From JANPJV01 sp031425695 (lineage in GTDB: Bacteria > Pseudomonadota > Gammaproteobacteria > Xanthomonadales > SZUA-5), in contig JANPJV010000055.1 of the NCBI GenBank assembly GCA_031425695.1, positions 1 to 24,492 on the forward strand: a stretch of 24,492 nt of DNA. The letters are read 5' to 3'. The position numbers were made by a program, and so were the translations under genes. The notes under the pieces were generated by a model that saw nothing but the letters and a program-made list of their open reading frames with translations, was not told where the DNA came from and ran no database searches. Shown one piece after another: positions 1-8,165 of this stretch. Every line of letters begins with the position of its first letter. Within the stretch, counting starts at the first letter, position 1.

Positions 1-2
1 GC

Positions 3-464
3 GCCGCCACCACCAAAACCGAGCGAACCACGCACTCGGACCCAACCTATGCCGAACCATTAGCGACTCCACCTATTCGAGTGGAACCACAATCAGGCAG
101 CTACGGCCGAGGTTCTAGATGGGTGGGGTCGGACGGATACGGCACAATCGCGGACAAGCGTATGAAGAGCGAGCTTGCATTCTACGTCAACCAACTTCAG
201 CGTTTGCATGGCCAGCCGCTACTGACTGACGCATACGAGCCCCGGCCTTTGGATTTGGTCTTGATCTCGGCGACTGAATCGAACGGCGAATGGATCGTCG
301 ATATAGACAAAGCCAAAAGCAAAGCGCAAAGTGTGAGTGGTGGTTTCCCCTTTGCTGATTTGCAGGTGTTCCTCCCAGACCAGTCAACACCCGTGCTTGA
401 ATGTAGGCTGGAGAATGCGAGAGACGGTAACCAAGTTCCCCTGGACCAAGTTATTTCCACATAA
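3..464 (+). CDS. Hypothetical protein, 3' part only
   Basis: The reading frame is open from the left edge of the window to a TAA at 462-464, so this is probably the C-terminal 153 residues of a longer protein. Internal starts also exist: GTG at 81 and ATG at 162. The visible part has a Ser/Thr/Pro-rich low-complexity stretch, then a compact segment with alternating hydrophobic residues (for example LDLVLISAT and GEWIVDID). I do not recognise a family. There is no signal peptide or membrane segment in the visible part. Base composition is lower in GC than in most of the window, as in the next gene. It converges on the membrane helical-repeat gene on the other strand. The function cannot be assigned, and that it is coding at all is likely but not certain. 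Confidence 0.5.
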   Translation, partial: AATTKTERTTHSDPTYAEPLATPPIRVEPQSGSYGRGSRWVGSDGYGTIADKRMKSELAFYVNQLQRLHGQPLLTDAYEPRPLDLVLISATESNGEWIVDIDKAKSKAQSVSGGFPFADLQVFLPDQSTPVLECRLENARDGNQVPLDQVIST

Positions 465-660
465 CCGAACGGGTAAGCTATTAGGTGATAATGCTTCCCA
501 TAGCGAGCGCAGCCATTTCGAAAAATTAAAGCATCTGTTCAAGGGCGATAGAATCATTTCAGGGAGCGTGCGTCAGAAACGATTTTTAGTGCACGAATCT
601 CGCACGGACTTGGAAATTGTTGAATCCCCTGATAACATTTCACGCAAGCGCGTTGATAGA

Positions 661-2340
661 TCAGGAAAGTTTCGGTGCCGAAACAGCATGAGCCTCTGCG
701 ACCTCAGGCAAAGAGGATAAAATTGGGTCGTATTTCGCGCGATTTACCCAGCGATCCCCCGCAGTCGAGCGAGCATGGTTCAAGGCCTCTGTCACTCCAA
801 GTCTATCGCCCAATTTCTGGTATGCGCACGCTGCAAGAAAACTCGCTTCGCCCTTTGTATCGCCCTGCCGGGCTAAAGTCAAGAGGTCTAAGGCTGACTG
901 CCAGGAATTTCGATCAGGACGTGCTATCAGGATTTCGGCAAGACAGCAGCGTAGGAAATACAAGAATTTTCGGCTCAAACTTGTCGGCGCATCCGCAAGC
1001 CGCACCATATGACTCTTAAGCAGCGCTTCGCATTTTTCCTGATCACCCATAATGTCGTGCGCAAGGGCCATAGATTTCCAAGTGCCATCGTCGTTCTCGG
1101 GGAGATAGCCATCTTTGTGTCGACTTAACACTGCGTTTGCAAAAAACAGTCGGTCCGGGTCACTAGTGGGAAGTCGCCAAGCCAATCTCATGCATGAGAA
1201 TATTTGATCGGGACGACTCGACCTCGCTAATAGCAGTCGAGCGTACTCGACACCGCGACCAACCTCATTCCTATCGACGCAATTAGCAATGAGCGTACTC
1301 AGCAGTCGCGCAAACGAATCTTCCCAGTGTCCGTCGAGTGCGTCCCTAATTTTATTCAGCGCCGTTCTAAGCATACTGTCTGCAAAATCAAACATTCCGC
1401 GGTCCCGATATATTGCCGCAATGTTGACGACGACGGAGACGTCGTCGGAATTTTGATGACGCTCAGCAATAAGGGTCAAGCGATTGGCGTATTCAGTCCG
1501 TTTGGCAGCCGGACCGCGACGAAGCAGGACGAGGAGCATTGGTTCTAACTCCGCACGATCGCGATCGTCAAGAGATCCACTGAATTCGTCGTAAAGAGTT
1601 ATTGCTTCCTCCTCACGGGCAAGCTTACTTCCAGTCTCTAGTAGGCACCGTAAGCTCGCCCGGCTCCTCCGCTTTGCGAGTTCTGCTGCCCAAATCCAGG
1701 CGGAATCACTTACATTTCGAGTACTTGAGCGACACAATGCTTTTATAAGCGCCGCTTGAACCTCCTCGGGTAATTCCTTGTGCTTGTCTTCCGGAACTTC
1801 GACAACGCCGCCGGCACGTAGTGCAGCATCGTATTTCTTGATCTCTACTAGACTAAGAATCCGTGCGTACCGGAAGTAGGCTTCTTTGATTTCGACGAGC
1901 GCCGCCGCAGCTCTTTCACCGGTTGATTTTTCGATGCGGGCGCGGGTTTGTTCTAATTCCGCATGCAAGAGTAAAAGATGCTCCTCCCCAGCCACCTTGG
2001 AAGCATCACGGACCATTCTGGATAACTGATTTCGGATCCAAATAAAGATTCCGAAACCGACTATTGACACGAATGCCAATAGCACACCAATTGCGATATT
2101 GATATTATCGACTGTATTATCGATGTCTTGATATTTGTCTTGCAACACCTGAAGGCGCCCCTCAACCATACCGAGACTCTTTGCTATGTCGAAGTCGACT
2201 GGCGCTAGAGGGCGTCCGGCGCTTTGATTCGCGGGTGCAATTTCGAGCGCTTGACTCGTTCCGGCCTGATCAGCTTTGAGCAAAGGGACAACAACCGTTT
2301 GCGGTGAGTCATCCCCTTCAGTCGACGAAGTCTGGTTCAT
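661..2340 (-). CDS. Membrane-anchored TPR-like helical-repeat protein
   Basis: This 559-residue protein starts at an ATG preceded by a purine-rich AGGGGGG ribosome-binding site. Residues 1-50 are polar and probably disordered. Residues 52-80 look like coiled coil, followed by one strong transmembrane helix at about 81-102 (GVLLAFVSIVGFGIFIWI). A charged second helix follows at about 105-160. The remainder (about 150-550) is alpha-helical with many Ala/Leu pairs spaced like tetratricopeptide or related repeats, for example ALLKSHMVRLADAP and ALDLLTLARQGD. No catalytic motif is visible. A single-pass protein with a large soluble repeat domain suggests a scaffold or sensor role, but this is inference. 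Its codon use is less GC-biased than that of genes after about 3 kb, which hints at a different origin. There is no signal peptide, so the topology is uncertain. Confidence 0.75.
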   Translation of the reverse strand: MNQTSSTEGDDSPQTVVVPLLKADQAGTSQALEIAPANQSAGRPLAPVDFDIAKSLGMVEGRLQVLQDKYQDIDNTVDNINIAIGVLLAFVSIVGFGIFIWIRNQLSRMVRDASKVAGEEHLLLLHAELEQTRARIEKSTGERAAAALVEIKEAYFRYARILSLVEIKKYDAALRAGGVVEVPEDKHKELPEEVQAALIKALCRSSTRNVSDSAWIWAAELAKRRSRASLRCLLETGSKLAREEEAITLYDEFSGSLDDRDRAELEPMLLVLLRRGPAAKRTEYANRLTLIAERHQNSDDVSVVVNIAAIYRDRGMFDFADSMLRTALNKIRDALDGHWEDSFARLLSTLIANCVDRNEVGRGVEYARLLLARSSRPDQIFSCMRLAWRLPTSDPDRLFFANAVLSRHKDGYLPENDDGTWKSMALAHDIMGDQEKCEALLKSHMVRLADAPTSLSRKFLYFLRCCLAEILIARPDRNSWQSALDLLTLARQGDTKGEASFLAACAYQKLGDRLGVTEALNHARSTAGDRWVNRAKYDPILSSLPEVAEAHAVSAPKLS

Positions 2341-2990
2341 TGCCCCCCCTACGGGACATGAAATTCATGGCTGGTATGCCCTTGCATGCTAACGTCGATC
2401 ACATTGGATTGCGAGTAGGATGAGTATGTGTAACCGCTGCTTAATGGCAGTTTTGCACACTTCGAGCTGACTTCCCTTTTTGTGCTTTTTGTTTTGCTCG
2501 GAAGCCGCCCTGGTTGATTTGTCGCGAAGGCGACGCGAGTCAAGAACTGAACGTGAGGTAGGAATTCAGGAACACGCAGGAACACGCAGGACCGGCTGCG
2601 GGGCCGAACCAAAGGCAGCCCACTTTGCGTGAGGTTGCCAAAAAATCGTCGAAGTTCTGTACAGTCTGTATTTGACATCACATCGACGCTCGGCAACGGA
2701 TCAGGCGCTTTTCCGACAGCTCTCGCCGGCCTTCCTGCCTGAGCCGGCTCCGGTTGTCACGATGCTCAATCCAAGGCGGCGCACCCCAACGTCTTCAGGT
2801 CGTTCAACAAAGGCAAAGACTCCGTCGCGTCCACGCCAGATTCTCCCGTTTCTCGTGCGTATAGGGTCGAGCGCTTTCTCCCGTTCGATTTGGAGCATCG
2901 GCGGCTGGGCTGTGGCGCAAATTAATGCCCATAGGTCATCGCCCTGCGTGTTTGGCCGGGATCTCTGGGCCGCGTCTGCGCTCCCTCCCC
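2341..2990. other. 650-bp intergenic stretch without a clear gene
   Basis: Short open frames exist on both strands but none has a recognisable domain, a good ribosome-binding site or a hydrophobic core pattern. The stretch presumably holds the promoter of the membrane helical-repeat gene and the 3' end of the cytochrome transcript. It contains a small tandem duplication at 2571-2590 and the point where base composition rises to the level of the rest of the window. Confidence 0.5.
2567..2590. repeat. Two-copy decamer tandem repeat
   Basis: AACACGCAGG occurs twice back to back at 2571-2590 and is preceded by CAGG, so the period is 10 bp. It lies in non-coding sequence and is too short to suggest a function beyond replication slippage. 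Confidence 0.7.
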
Positions 2991-3060
2991 TCACTCCACC
3001 CCCACCCTCACCCTCGCCCCCACCCTCAACTTCCACCCCTCCACCGCCCCAGTCATCTTT
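2984..3060 (-). other. G-run tract spanning the cytochrome stop codon (possible G-quadruplex)
   Basis: On the coding (minus) strand the last codons and the stop of the cytochrome gene lie in a ladder of G runs, with GGGTGGGGG repeated and GAGGGTGAGGG between. More than four runs of three or more G occur within about 40 bases and continue past the stop. The tract encodes a low-complexity Val/Arg/Gly tail. The base pattern is seen directly; quadruplex formation is inference. Confidence 0.55.
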
Positions 3061-6000
3061 ACATTGGTCGTCAGGTATTCGAGCCGCTGCGTATCAACGA
3101 TGGGCGTCCCGTCGGCTTTGGTCGCAGTGCAATACCGATCCTGCTGGTAGAAAGGCGGAATCGACTGGTAGTGCAACTGGGCACTGACGCGGGCGGGTTT
3201 GTCGGCGAGGTCTCGGACGGTGTACGTCAGGCGGTCGATACCCGATCCGTTCTGATAATCGGGATCCTTCCTGGCCTCGCCCTCCGGCCCAACTGCCACG
3301 CCTAAGTTTTCCTCCATCGGGAAGACGTCGGGCGCGTGGGGATGGACTGGGGTTTTGTCGCCGAGGGCGGCGGCGATGGCGATGCGTTCTTTTTGTGGCA
3401 GGAAGCCGTGGGGTTGCAGGCGGTTGTCTTTCGGGTGGGCGTTGATGCTGAGGAAGCTGGTGGTGAGCTGGCCTTGCGCGTCGGTGATCAGCTCCTGGTA
3501 GATCTGCGCCTGGTTCTCGGCCGTGACGTTCTCGAAGTGTGGTTGCCAGGCATTCGGCAGGCGGGCGCTGCAATTGGGCTGCCACCAGGTTTCGCCGGCG
3601 ATGGGTTTGCCGTTCTGGTCGATGGTCACGCCTTGCGGATTTGTGCGGCCGGAGGCCCACAGCACCTTGCCGCTTTCGTCCTCGACGGAAAACTCGATGA
3701 AGGCGCGGCGGAAGCTGACGCCGGAGGGGAATTTGTGGCCGGCGAGGTTGTCGACGCTGACCTGCGTGGTCAGCGTGCGCGTGCGCGCGTCCCAGCTTGG
3801 CTTCACGGCGAGCTCGATGGTCTGCGTGCGGGCCTGTTCCAGCATCGCGTTCTCGGTGACCTGCAGTGGTGGGACGTTGATGCCGCCGAGGGCGGGATCG
3901 ACGCTGCGGATGCCGAAGACGTTCGGGAACTGCTGGGCCATCTCGATCAGGAAGACGTTGAGGCCGACCAGTTGGTGTTGCGCATAGGGCGAGCGGATGG
4001 GCAGGTCGATTTCTGCGGCGGGCAGCCGGTAGTCGGTCTGCGGGTAGTTGCTGTACTCCTCGATCGAGGCGATCTTGCTCTGCAGCGGCTGGCCGGCTGA
4101 GTCGACGCTCGGCATATGGCATTGCTGGCAGGTGCGCGGGGTCTTGCCCGGGCCGCTTGGTAGCGGGTGGTCGCCGAGCGTGCCGGAGCGGTAGGCGCTG
4201 AAGGCCCATTCCGGGTACGTGGTCTGTTCGTAGCGCTTGGGGAAGCAGCGGAAGGGATCGGGTGGATCGGTTTGCGGCTGACACAGCGGCTCGGGCTGTG
4301 GACGATCGAGCACGGGCAGATGGATGCTGTGGCAGGAACCGCAGACTTCCGAAGTGGTGATGCTGGTGTTGTGGATCGGGACGACGCGCAGGGAGTTTTC
4401 CATCGGTTTGGTCAGCGGCGCCTCGAACGGCCCGTTGAGCTCGTCAGGTGAGCCGACCAGGAAACTGCCGCTGAAGGTGGCGGCGAAGCCATCGAAGGTC
4501 GGGTTGAGGCTGCGCTGCTTCTGCTTGATGCAGGTGTTCCACGGCGCGTCCGCGTATTTCTCGGCTTGATCGTCGATGGCCAGGTGGTGGCAGCTCGCGC
4601 AGGAAATGCCGTCGCGCGCGAGCCCGGCGTAGCTCGCCGCCTGTGCCTGGTGCGGCCAGCTCGCGTCGGTATAGGGAAACGGGACGACGTTGGCGTCGGC
4701 GCGCGAGAACTGGTCGCAATTGCCGGTTTCGGCATGACTGTCGATCGCCTTCTGGCGCTGGCCCATGTTGCCGTGGCACTGCAGGCAGGTGTCCTGGATC
4801 ACGGCGCGCAACGCGGCCTTCTGCGCGGGATCGGCGTGTGGATCGAGATCGGCATGCAGGATCTGTTCGCTCTCCAGTTGCGTGTAGAAAATCGGATCGC
4901 GCCCGGCCAGGCCCATCGGCGAGCTGCTCCACAGCGAGTACGGCGAAATGCTCACCGGCTTGCCGTTGCCGTTCGCGCCGAGCGGTCCCGGCGTGAAGTC
5001 GAGCATGTCGAGCTGCAACCCGGTCGCGTTGGCCTGGTGACAACCCACGCATTGGGTGGAGGTCATGAAGTGATCGACCGGCCCTTCGCCCGGAATCAGC
5101 ACGCTGTCGTAGGTCTGCGAGGGCATGTTGGGCGGCACGGGCGGCGGCGTGGTGCCACCGAGCTGCGCGATCAGTGCCGCGTCTGTGGCTTCGAGTTTCT
5201 GGTCGATCGGTACCAGCTCCGCGGGCGCAATCGCGTTCGTCCGATGGTGGTCGGGCTGCGCCGGCGCCTGGGTCGACATCGGCGGCAACTGGGTGACGAA
5301 GGTGGCCGGATGACCGTCGAGATTGTTGATCGATGCGAAGGTGTTGCCGGGCGTCGTCGAGCCGTGGCAATTGAGGCAGAAGCCCTGCCCGCCATCGCCC
5401 ATGCTGGTGAGTGGATTGGAGGCCGCAGCGGGCCAGTCGATGCTACCGCCGGCGCCCCACCAACCGGTGAACCAGCCGGTCGAAAACGACTTGGAATCAC
5501 GGATGAAGATCACGGCGCCGCTGCTGCCGGGCGGCATGCAGTCGAAACACTTCCCCGCATAGAGCGCGGCCGGCGCCGGCCACATCTCCTTGACCATGAT
5601 CGCGCCATCCGGGATCGGCGGCGGATTGGCGGGCGCCTCGACCTCGTCTGCGGGCCGATTGACTGCCATCCATTCGAGCATGTTCGGCGAGTACCAGACC
5701 CGTGCCACGGCGTGCGTGTTCAGCCCCTTGGAGGTGAACTTGCCCGCCGCGAACTGGGTCATGAACGGCCCGGTATCGCGCGCCGTGGCGTCATGCGGCC
5801 AGTCGTAAGCGCCGTTGGTGACGCGCCGATAGCAGTAGCCGCCCATCCATTCGCTGACGATCTTCTCGTAGCGATCAAGCTGGATCTGGCCGCCGGAAAC
5901 ATAGTCGGCGGGACGCTCGAGCTTGGTTTGAAGCTCGGCACAGCGTGCGGGATTGGCCGGCACGATGAGCGGGCATTTCTGTTCGACGCTGCATGAGCGT

Positions 6001-6083
6001 GGCGATGCCGCTGCGAGCGCTGCGACCGGGGATGCCAGCAGCGCCCATGCCACCACCGCCAAGACTGCCATTTTCGGGTTCAT
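2991..6083 (-). CDS. Exported multihaem cytochrome c with P460-like N-terminal part
   Basis: The protein has 1030 residues. I chose the ATG at 6083, not the longer frame to 6182, because it gives a clean signal peptide (MNPKMAVLAVVAWALLA, ending near AALAAA) and follows an AGAGGTG ribosome-binding site. Six CXXCH haem-c motifs are visible: CLNCH (236-240), CVGCH (345-349), CLQCH (433-437), CASCH (495-499), CGSCH (581-585) and CQQCH (652-656). Residues about 65-240 resemble cytochrome P460 family proteins (PDGAIMVKEMW, then an aromatic GWFTGWWGAGG block, then the first haem site). A CXXC without His (CFDC, 179-182) lies inside that part. The middle contains the SPMGLAGRDPIF block, which I recall from periplasmic multihaem cytochromes. 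After the last haem comes a haem-free beta-rich domain (LAGHKFPSGVSFRRAF). It is probably a periplasmic electron-transfer or redox enzyme; substrate unknown. No cytochrome maturation genes lie nearby. Confidence 0.88.
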   Translation of the reverse strand: MNPKMAVLAVVAWALLASPVAALAAASPRSCSVEQKCPLIVPANPARCAELQTKLERPADYVSGGQIQLDRYEKIVSEWMGGYCYRRVTNGAYDWPHDATARDTGPFMTQFAAGKFTSKGLNTHAVARVWYSPNMLEWMAVNRPADEVEAPANPPPIPDGAIMVKEMWPAPAALYAGKCFDCMPPGSSGAVIFIRDSKSFSTGWFTGWWGAGGSIDWPAAASNPLTSMGDGGQGFCLNCHGSTTPGNTFASINNLDGHPATFVTQLPPMSTQAPAQPDHHRTNAIAPAELVPIDQKLEATDAALIAQLGGTTPPPVPPNMPSQTYDSVLIPGEGPVDHFMTSTQCVGCHQANATGLQLDMLDFTPGPLGANGNGKPVSISPYSLWSSSPMGLAGRDPIFYTQLESEQILHADLDPHADPAQKAALRAVIQDTCLQCHGNMGQRQKAIDSHAETGNCDQFSRADANVVPFPYTDASWPHQAQAASYAGLARDGISCASCHHLAIDDQAEKYADAPWNTCIKQKQRSLNPTFDGFAATFSGSFLVGSPDELNGPFEAPLTKPMENSLRVVPIHNTSITTSEVCGSCHSIHLPVLDRPQPEPLCQPQTDPPDPFRCFPKRYEQTTYPEWAFSAYRSGTLGDHPLPSGPGKTPRTCQQCHMPSVDSAGQPLQSKIASIEEYSNYPQTDYRLPAAEIDLPIRSPYAQHQLVGLNVFLIEMAQQFPNVFGIRSVDPALGGINVPPLQVTENAMLEQARTQTIELAVKPSWDARTRTLTTQVSVDNLAGHKFPSGVSFRRAFIEFSVEDESGKVLWASGRTNPQGVTIDQNGKPIAGETWWQPNCSARLPNAWQPHFENVTAENQAQIYQELITDAQGQLTTSFLSINAHPKDNRLQPHGFLPQKERIAIAAALGDKTPVHPHAPDVFPMEENLGVAVGPEGEARKDPDYQNGSGIDRLTYTVRDLADKPARVSAQLHYQSIPPFYQQDRYCTATKADGTPIVDTQRLEYLTTNVKMTGAVEGWKLRVGARVRVGVE

Positions 6084-6519
6084 GTGCACCTCTTGTCTGC
6101 GTGGGTCACCGCACCGCCTGGGAGCGTCAAGTAGCGCCCGATCACCGGTGTCACTTGGGTAAAAATTCCGCGGGCGCAACATGACCTACTCCGGGATTCG
6201 CGGTATGGGCATGAGGGTCTCGATGGCTGGAGTCGGAAGGACCGATGCCTCGCGCACGGCAATGTGGCGAGCGCCCGTCCCCTCAGAAGCAATGTCCCGG
6301 AGGCGTGACACATCCCACACTTTGAGAATTGTTTACAACCTGTGAAGGGACTTTCGTCGACAAATTTCAATGTGCAGTGACAACCGTTGCGTTCTGCGGC
6401 CTATTCGGGCGAAGAGCAGCCCGTACGTTTGGAATCGATGTCAACGCATCTCGAGCTGATTCGTTGTTCCTGGCGGCAGTCGCGATTGCAGCGACTCGAT
6501 CCGCATCGAGGTCAGCGCA
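6084..6519. other. Divergent intergenic region, no gene seen
   Basis: These 436 bases separate the start of the cytochrome gene (-) from the start of the hydrolase gene (+), so they must hold both promoters. I could not find a convincing -35/-10 pair on either strand and saw no strong inverted repeat. Short open frames here lack domains. Confidence 0.5.
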
Positions 6520-7515
6520 ATGCTCAAGAAGATCCCGGTCATCGGCATTTGCCTGATGTTCTTTACAGGATCAGTTCCTGCGCAGGTGCCGCCACCGTCA
6601 GACCCCGATCTGGTCTACGCGACGGTGGGCGGACAGCCGCTGCGTCTGAACCTGCATCGCGCCAACCCGCCGCCGACGCAGCCGGCGCCGCTGGTGTTGT
6701 GGATCCACGGCGGTGGTTGGCAAAGCGGCAGCCGCGCACAGTTGCCCGGTTTTGCGGTGCCGTTGCTGCAAGCCGGCGTCTCTTTGGCCACGCTGGACTA
6801 CCGCCTCACCAGCCAGGCCGGGCAGTTCGGAACCGAGCCGGTGACCTTTCCCGCGCAGATCCATGACGTCAAAGGCGCGATTCGCTGGCTGCGCGCGAAC
6901 GCCGCGATCTACCACCTCGATCCCGATCGAATCGGCGTCTGGGGATCTTCGGCCGGTGGGCACCTCAGCGCCCTGGTCGCCACCACCGGCGACGAGCCGG
7001 CGATTGAAGGGGTGGTGGGTGGAAACTTGGGCCTCAGCAGCCGGGTGCAGGTCGCCGCCGACTATTTCGGCCCCATCGATATTCTCAACATGGTGCCCGA
7101 TGTGACCACGCCGCCAGGTACCAGCAGCAACCACGATCTGCCGGAATCGCCAGAATCGAAGCTCATCGGATTCGATCAGCCTGGCCAAGGGATCGGCGTG
7201 TTGCGGGCGAACCAGAACAATCCCGCGGCACCATTTCCAATGTTCATGAGCCGCATCAACGCTGCCAATCCGATCCTCTGGCTGGACGCCGGCGACCCGC
7301 CCATCTTCATCGAACACGGAACGGCCGATCGTGTGGTTCCCCTGCGCCAATCGACGCGCTTTCGCGATGCAGTGCAGGCTACCGGCCTCGACTTCGCCTA
7401 CTTCGAAGCGAACGGCGTAGGGCACAACGCGCCCGACGAGTCGATCAACGCGCTTGCCCGAGCGTTCTTGCTGCTGCACCTGACCGACCGGCTCACGGCT
7501 GACGGTTTCGAATGA
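6520..7515 (+). CDS. Exported alpha/beta hydrolase (esterase/lipase type)
   Basis: This 331-residue protein has a signal peptide (about 1-21, ending PAQ) and starts at an ATG with GAGG upstream. It has the features of the carboxylesterase/BD-FAE-like alpha/beta hydrolases: oxyanion-hole HGGGW at 63-67, the DYRL strand motif at 93-96, the nucleophile elbow GSSAG at 142-146 (Ser144), the acid in HGTADRVVP (Asp270) and the catalytic His in GVGHNAPDE (His302). The full triad is therefore present. It should hydrolyse ester bonds of small or polymeric substrates outside the cytoplasm; the true substrate is unknown. It is transcribed alone. The last residues are TADGFE, matching the C-termini of two other exported proteins in this window, which suggests a shared sorting or retention tag. 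Confidence 0.9.
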   Translation: MLKKIPVIGICLMFFTGSVPAQVPPPSDPDLVYATVGGQPLRLNLHRANPPPTQPAPLVLWIHGGGWQSGSRAQLPGFAVPLLQAGVSLATLDYRLTSQAGQFGTEPVTFPAQIHDVKGAIRWLRANAAIYHLDPDRIGVWGSSAGGHLSALVATTGDEPAIEGVVGGNLGLSSRVQVAADYFGPIDILNMVPDVTTPPGTSSNHDLPESPESKLIGFDQPGQGIGVLRANQNNPAAPFPMFMSRINAANPILWLDAGDPPIFIEHGTADRVVPLRQSTRFRDAVQATGLDFAYFEANGVGHNAPDESINALARAFLLLHLTDRLTADGFE

Positions 7516-7579
7516 CCGCACGGCAACCATCATCGCTCCGGACCAGACAGCGCCGCGGCTGATCCCTCGGGGGCACGCT

Positions 7580-7599
7580 GGCCGCAATGACCAGCGGCC
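7580..7599. terminator. Hairpin between convergent genes
   Basis: GGCCGC and GCGGCC form a 6-bp stem around an 8-base loop in the 106 bases between the stops of the hydrolase (+) and the small peptide gene (-). There is no T-tract, so it may be a weak bidirectional terminator or only a stabilising 3' hairpin. An alternative GCTGG/CCAGC pairing uses overlapping bases. Confidence 0.35.
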
Positions 7600-7621
7600 G
7601 TCAGCCCACCCAGCCGTCGAA

Positions 7622-7774
7622 TCAACCGCCGCGCGGCGAACGCGGCGTTTGCACTGCGGGCACCAGCAGCCCGATCAGTATCCCGCCCTTGACGTCTTCC
7701 TGGGGCTGCAGGTCCTGGACAGTGGATTCGGTCTCAAGGGGCGTCGGCGGGTCCTGCGGGGATTGCTGGTTCAT
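7622..7774 (-). CDS. Small peptide resembling a RiPP precursor with GG leader
   Basis: This is a 50-residue frame from an ATG at 7774, preceded by GGAG at a suitable distance (about 8 bases). Residues 1-20 are polar and rich in Gln/Pro/Thr/Glu. Then comes DLQPQEDVKGG at about 21-31, which looks like an acidic leader ending in a double-glycine cleavage site. A hydrophobic segment, ILIGLLVPAVQ, follows, and the tail is Pro/Arg/Gly-rich (TPRSPRGG). Leaders of the form DLxPxxDVKGG are, as I recall, found on ribosomally made peptide precursors exported by peptidase-containing ABC transporters. The hydrophobic part also resembles a segment seen in DUF1559 pseudopilins, but the prepilin Phe/Glu motif is missing. 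No modification or export gene is next to it. It lies downstream of the two 160-bp repeats on the same strand. Real translation is likely; the RiPP role is inference. Confidence 0.6.
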   Translation of the reverse strand: MNQQSPQDPPTPLETESTVQDLQPQEDVKGGILIGLLVPAVQTPRSPRGG

Positions 7775-7946
7775 TGGATAGCTCCATTGTCTGCTTGAGG
7801 GAGCGCTCGCCGGCGAATGCGTGCAGGATCGTCGTCGCCATTTGGTCGGATGGCAAAGACTCGACTTGCGACGGTCCGTGGGTGAGTGCAAATCAACAGT
7901 ACGCACCGTCGCCAGTCCACAGATCACGTGAGCGCAAGATTTGTTC

Positions 7947-8106
7947 GGTAGCCGTTCCGATCCAGGGTGGGCCCGTTGTCGGCGGCGCGGGTGCCGGAGC
8001 GCGGGCTTTCGATGGGTTTGCACCATGCGCGGGCGCTGGTTGGCCAACAGCGAAAGCGTCCGCGCGCAGCGCAGACCCACCACCAGCGAGAAAGCGCGCT
8101 GCGCCC
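7947..8106 (-). repeat. 160-bp dispersed repeat, copy A
   Basis: This copy matches 8164-8323 over 160 bases with four substitutions (at 7955, plus one each in the GGGTGCC/GGGTACC, GGCCAACAG/GGCCCACAG and GAAAGCGTC/GAAAACGTC contexts). Read on the minus strand, it contains a hairpin GTCTGCGC-TGC-GCGCGGAC (8 pairs, one G-T). A competing 9-bp pairing of GCGCAGCGC (8096-8104) with GCGCTGCGC (8064-8072) uses the same bases. A third partial copy begins at the right edge of the window. Confidence 0.9.
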
Positions 8107-8124
8107 GATCAAACCCGCGGTCGA

Positions 8125-8165
8125 CTGTCCCGGGTTGTTGCCCGGCTGTCCCGGGTTGTTGCCGG
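8125..8165. repeat. Tandem 21/20-bp repeat between the large repeats
   Basis: Two back-to-back units lie at 8125-8145 and 8146-8165. They share CTGTCCCGGGTTGTTGCC and differ by one C in the C-run before the final GG. The second unit runs directly into the left boundary of repeat copy B, so the duplication may be linked to how the larger repeat arose. Confidence 0.85.

Noticed and set aside
2349..2696. Minus-strand 115-residue frame upstream of the membrane helical-repeat gene
   Set aside because: No recognisable motif and no hydrophobic pattern of a folded protein; it lies in the expected promoter region.
2672..3187. Plus-strand frame of 171 residues rich in Pro and Ser
   Set aside because: It is low-complexity translation of the C-rich tract, overlaps the cytochrome 3' end and has no domain or start signal.
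4566..5996. Long plus-strand frame (476 residues) inside the cytochrome gene
   Set aside because: It is antisense to a gene with signal peptide and six haem motifs. The translation is Arg/Gly/Val-rich without domains, which is typical of GC-rich shadow frames.
6080..6370. Minus-strand frame with a CGMCH haem-like motif upstream of the cytochrome gene
   Set aside because: It has one chance CXXCH in a Cys/Arg-rich translation, no signal peptide and no other domain, and overlaps the promoter region.
7673..7850. Second small frame (35 residues) overlapping the start of the GG-leader peptide gene
   Set aside because: It has no ribosome-binding site and its end is fixed by chance within the other frame; it lacks any motif.
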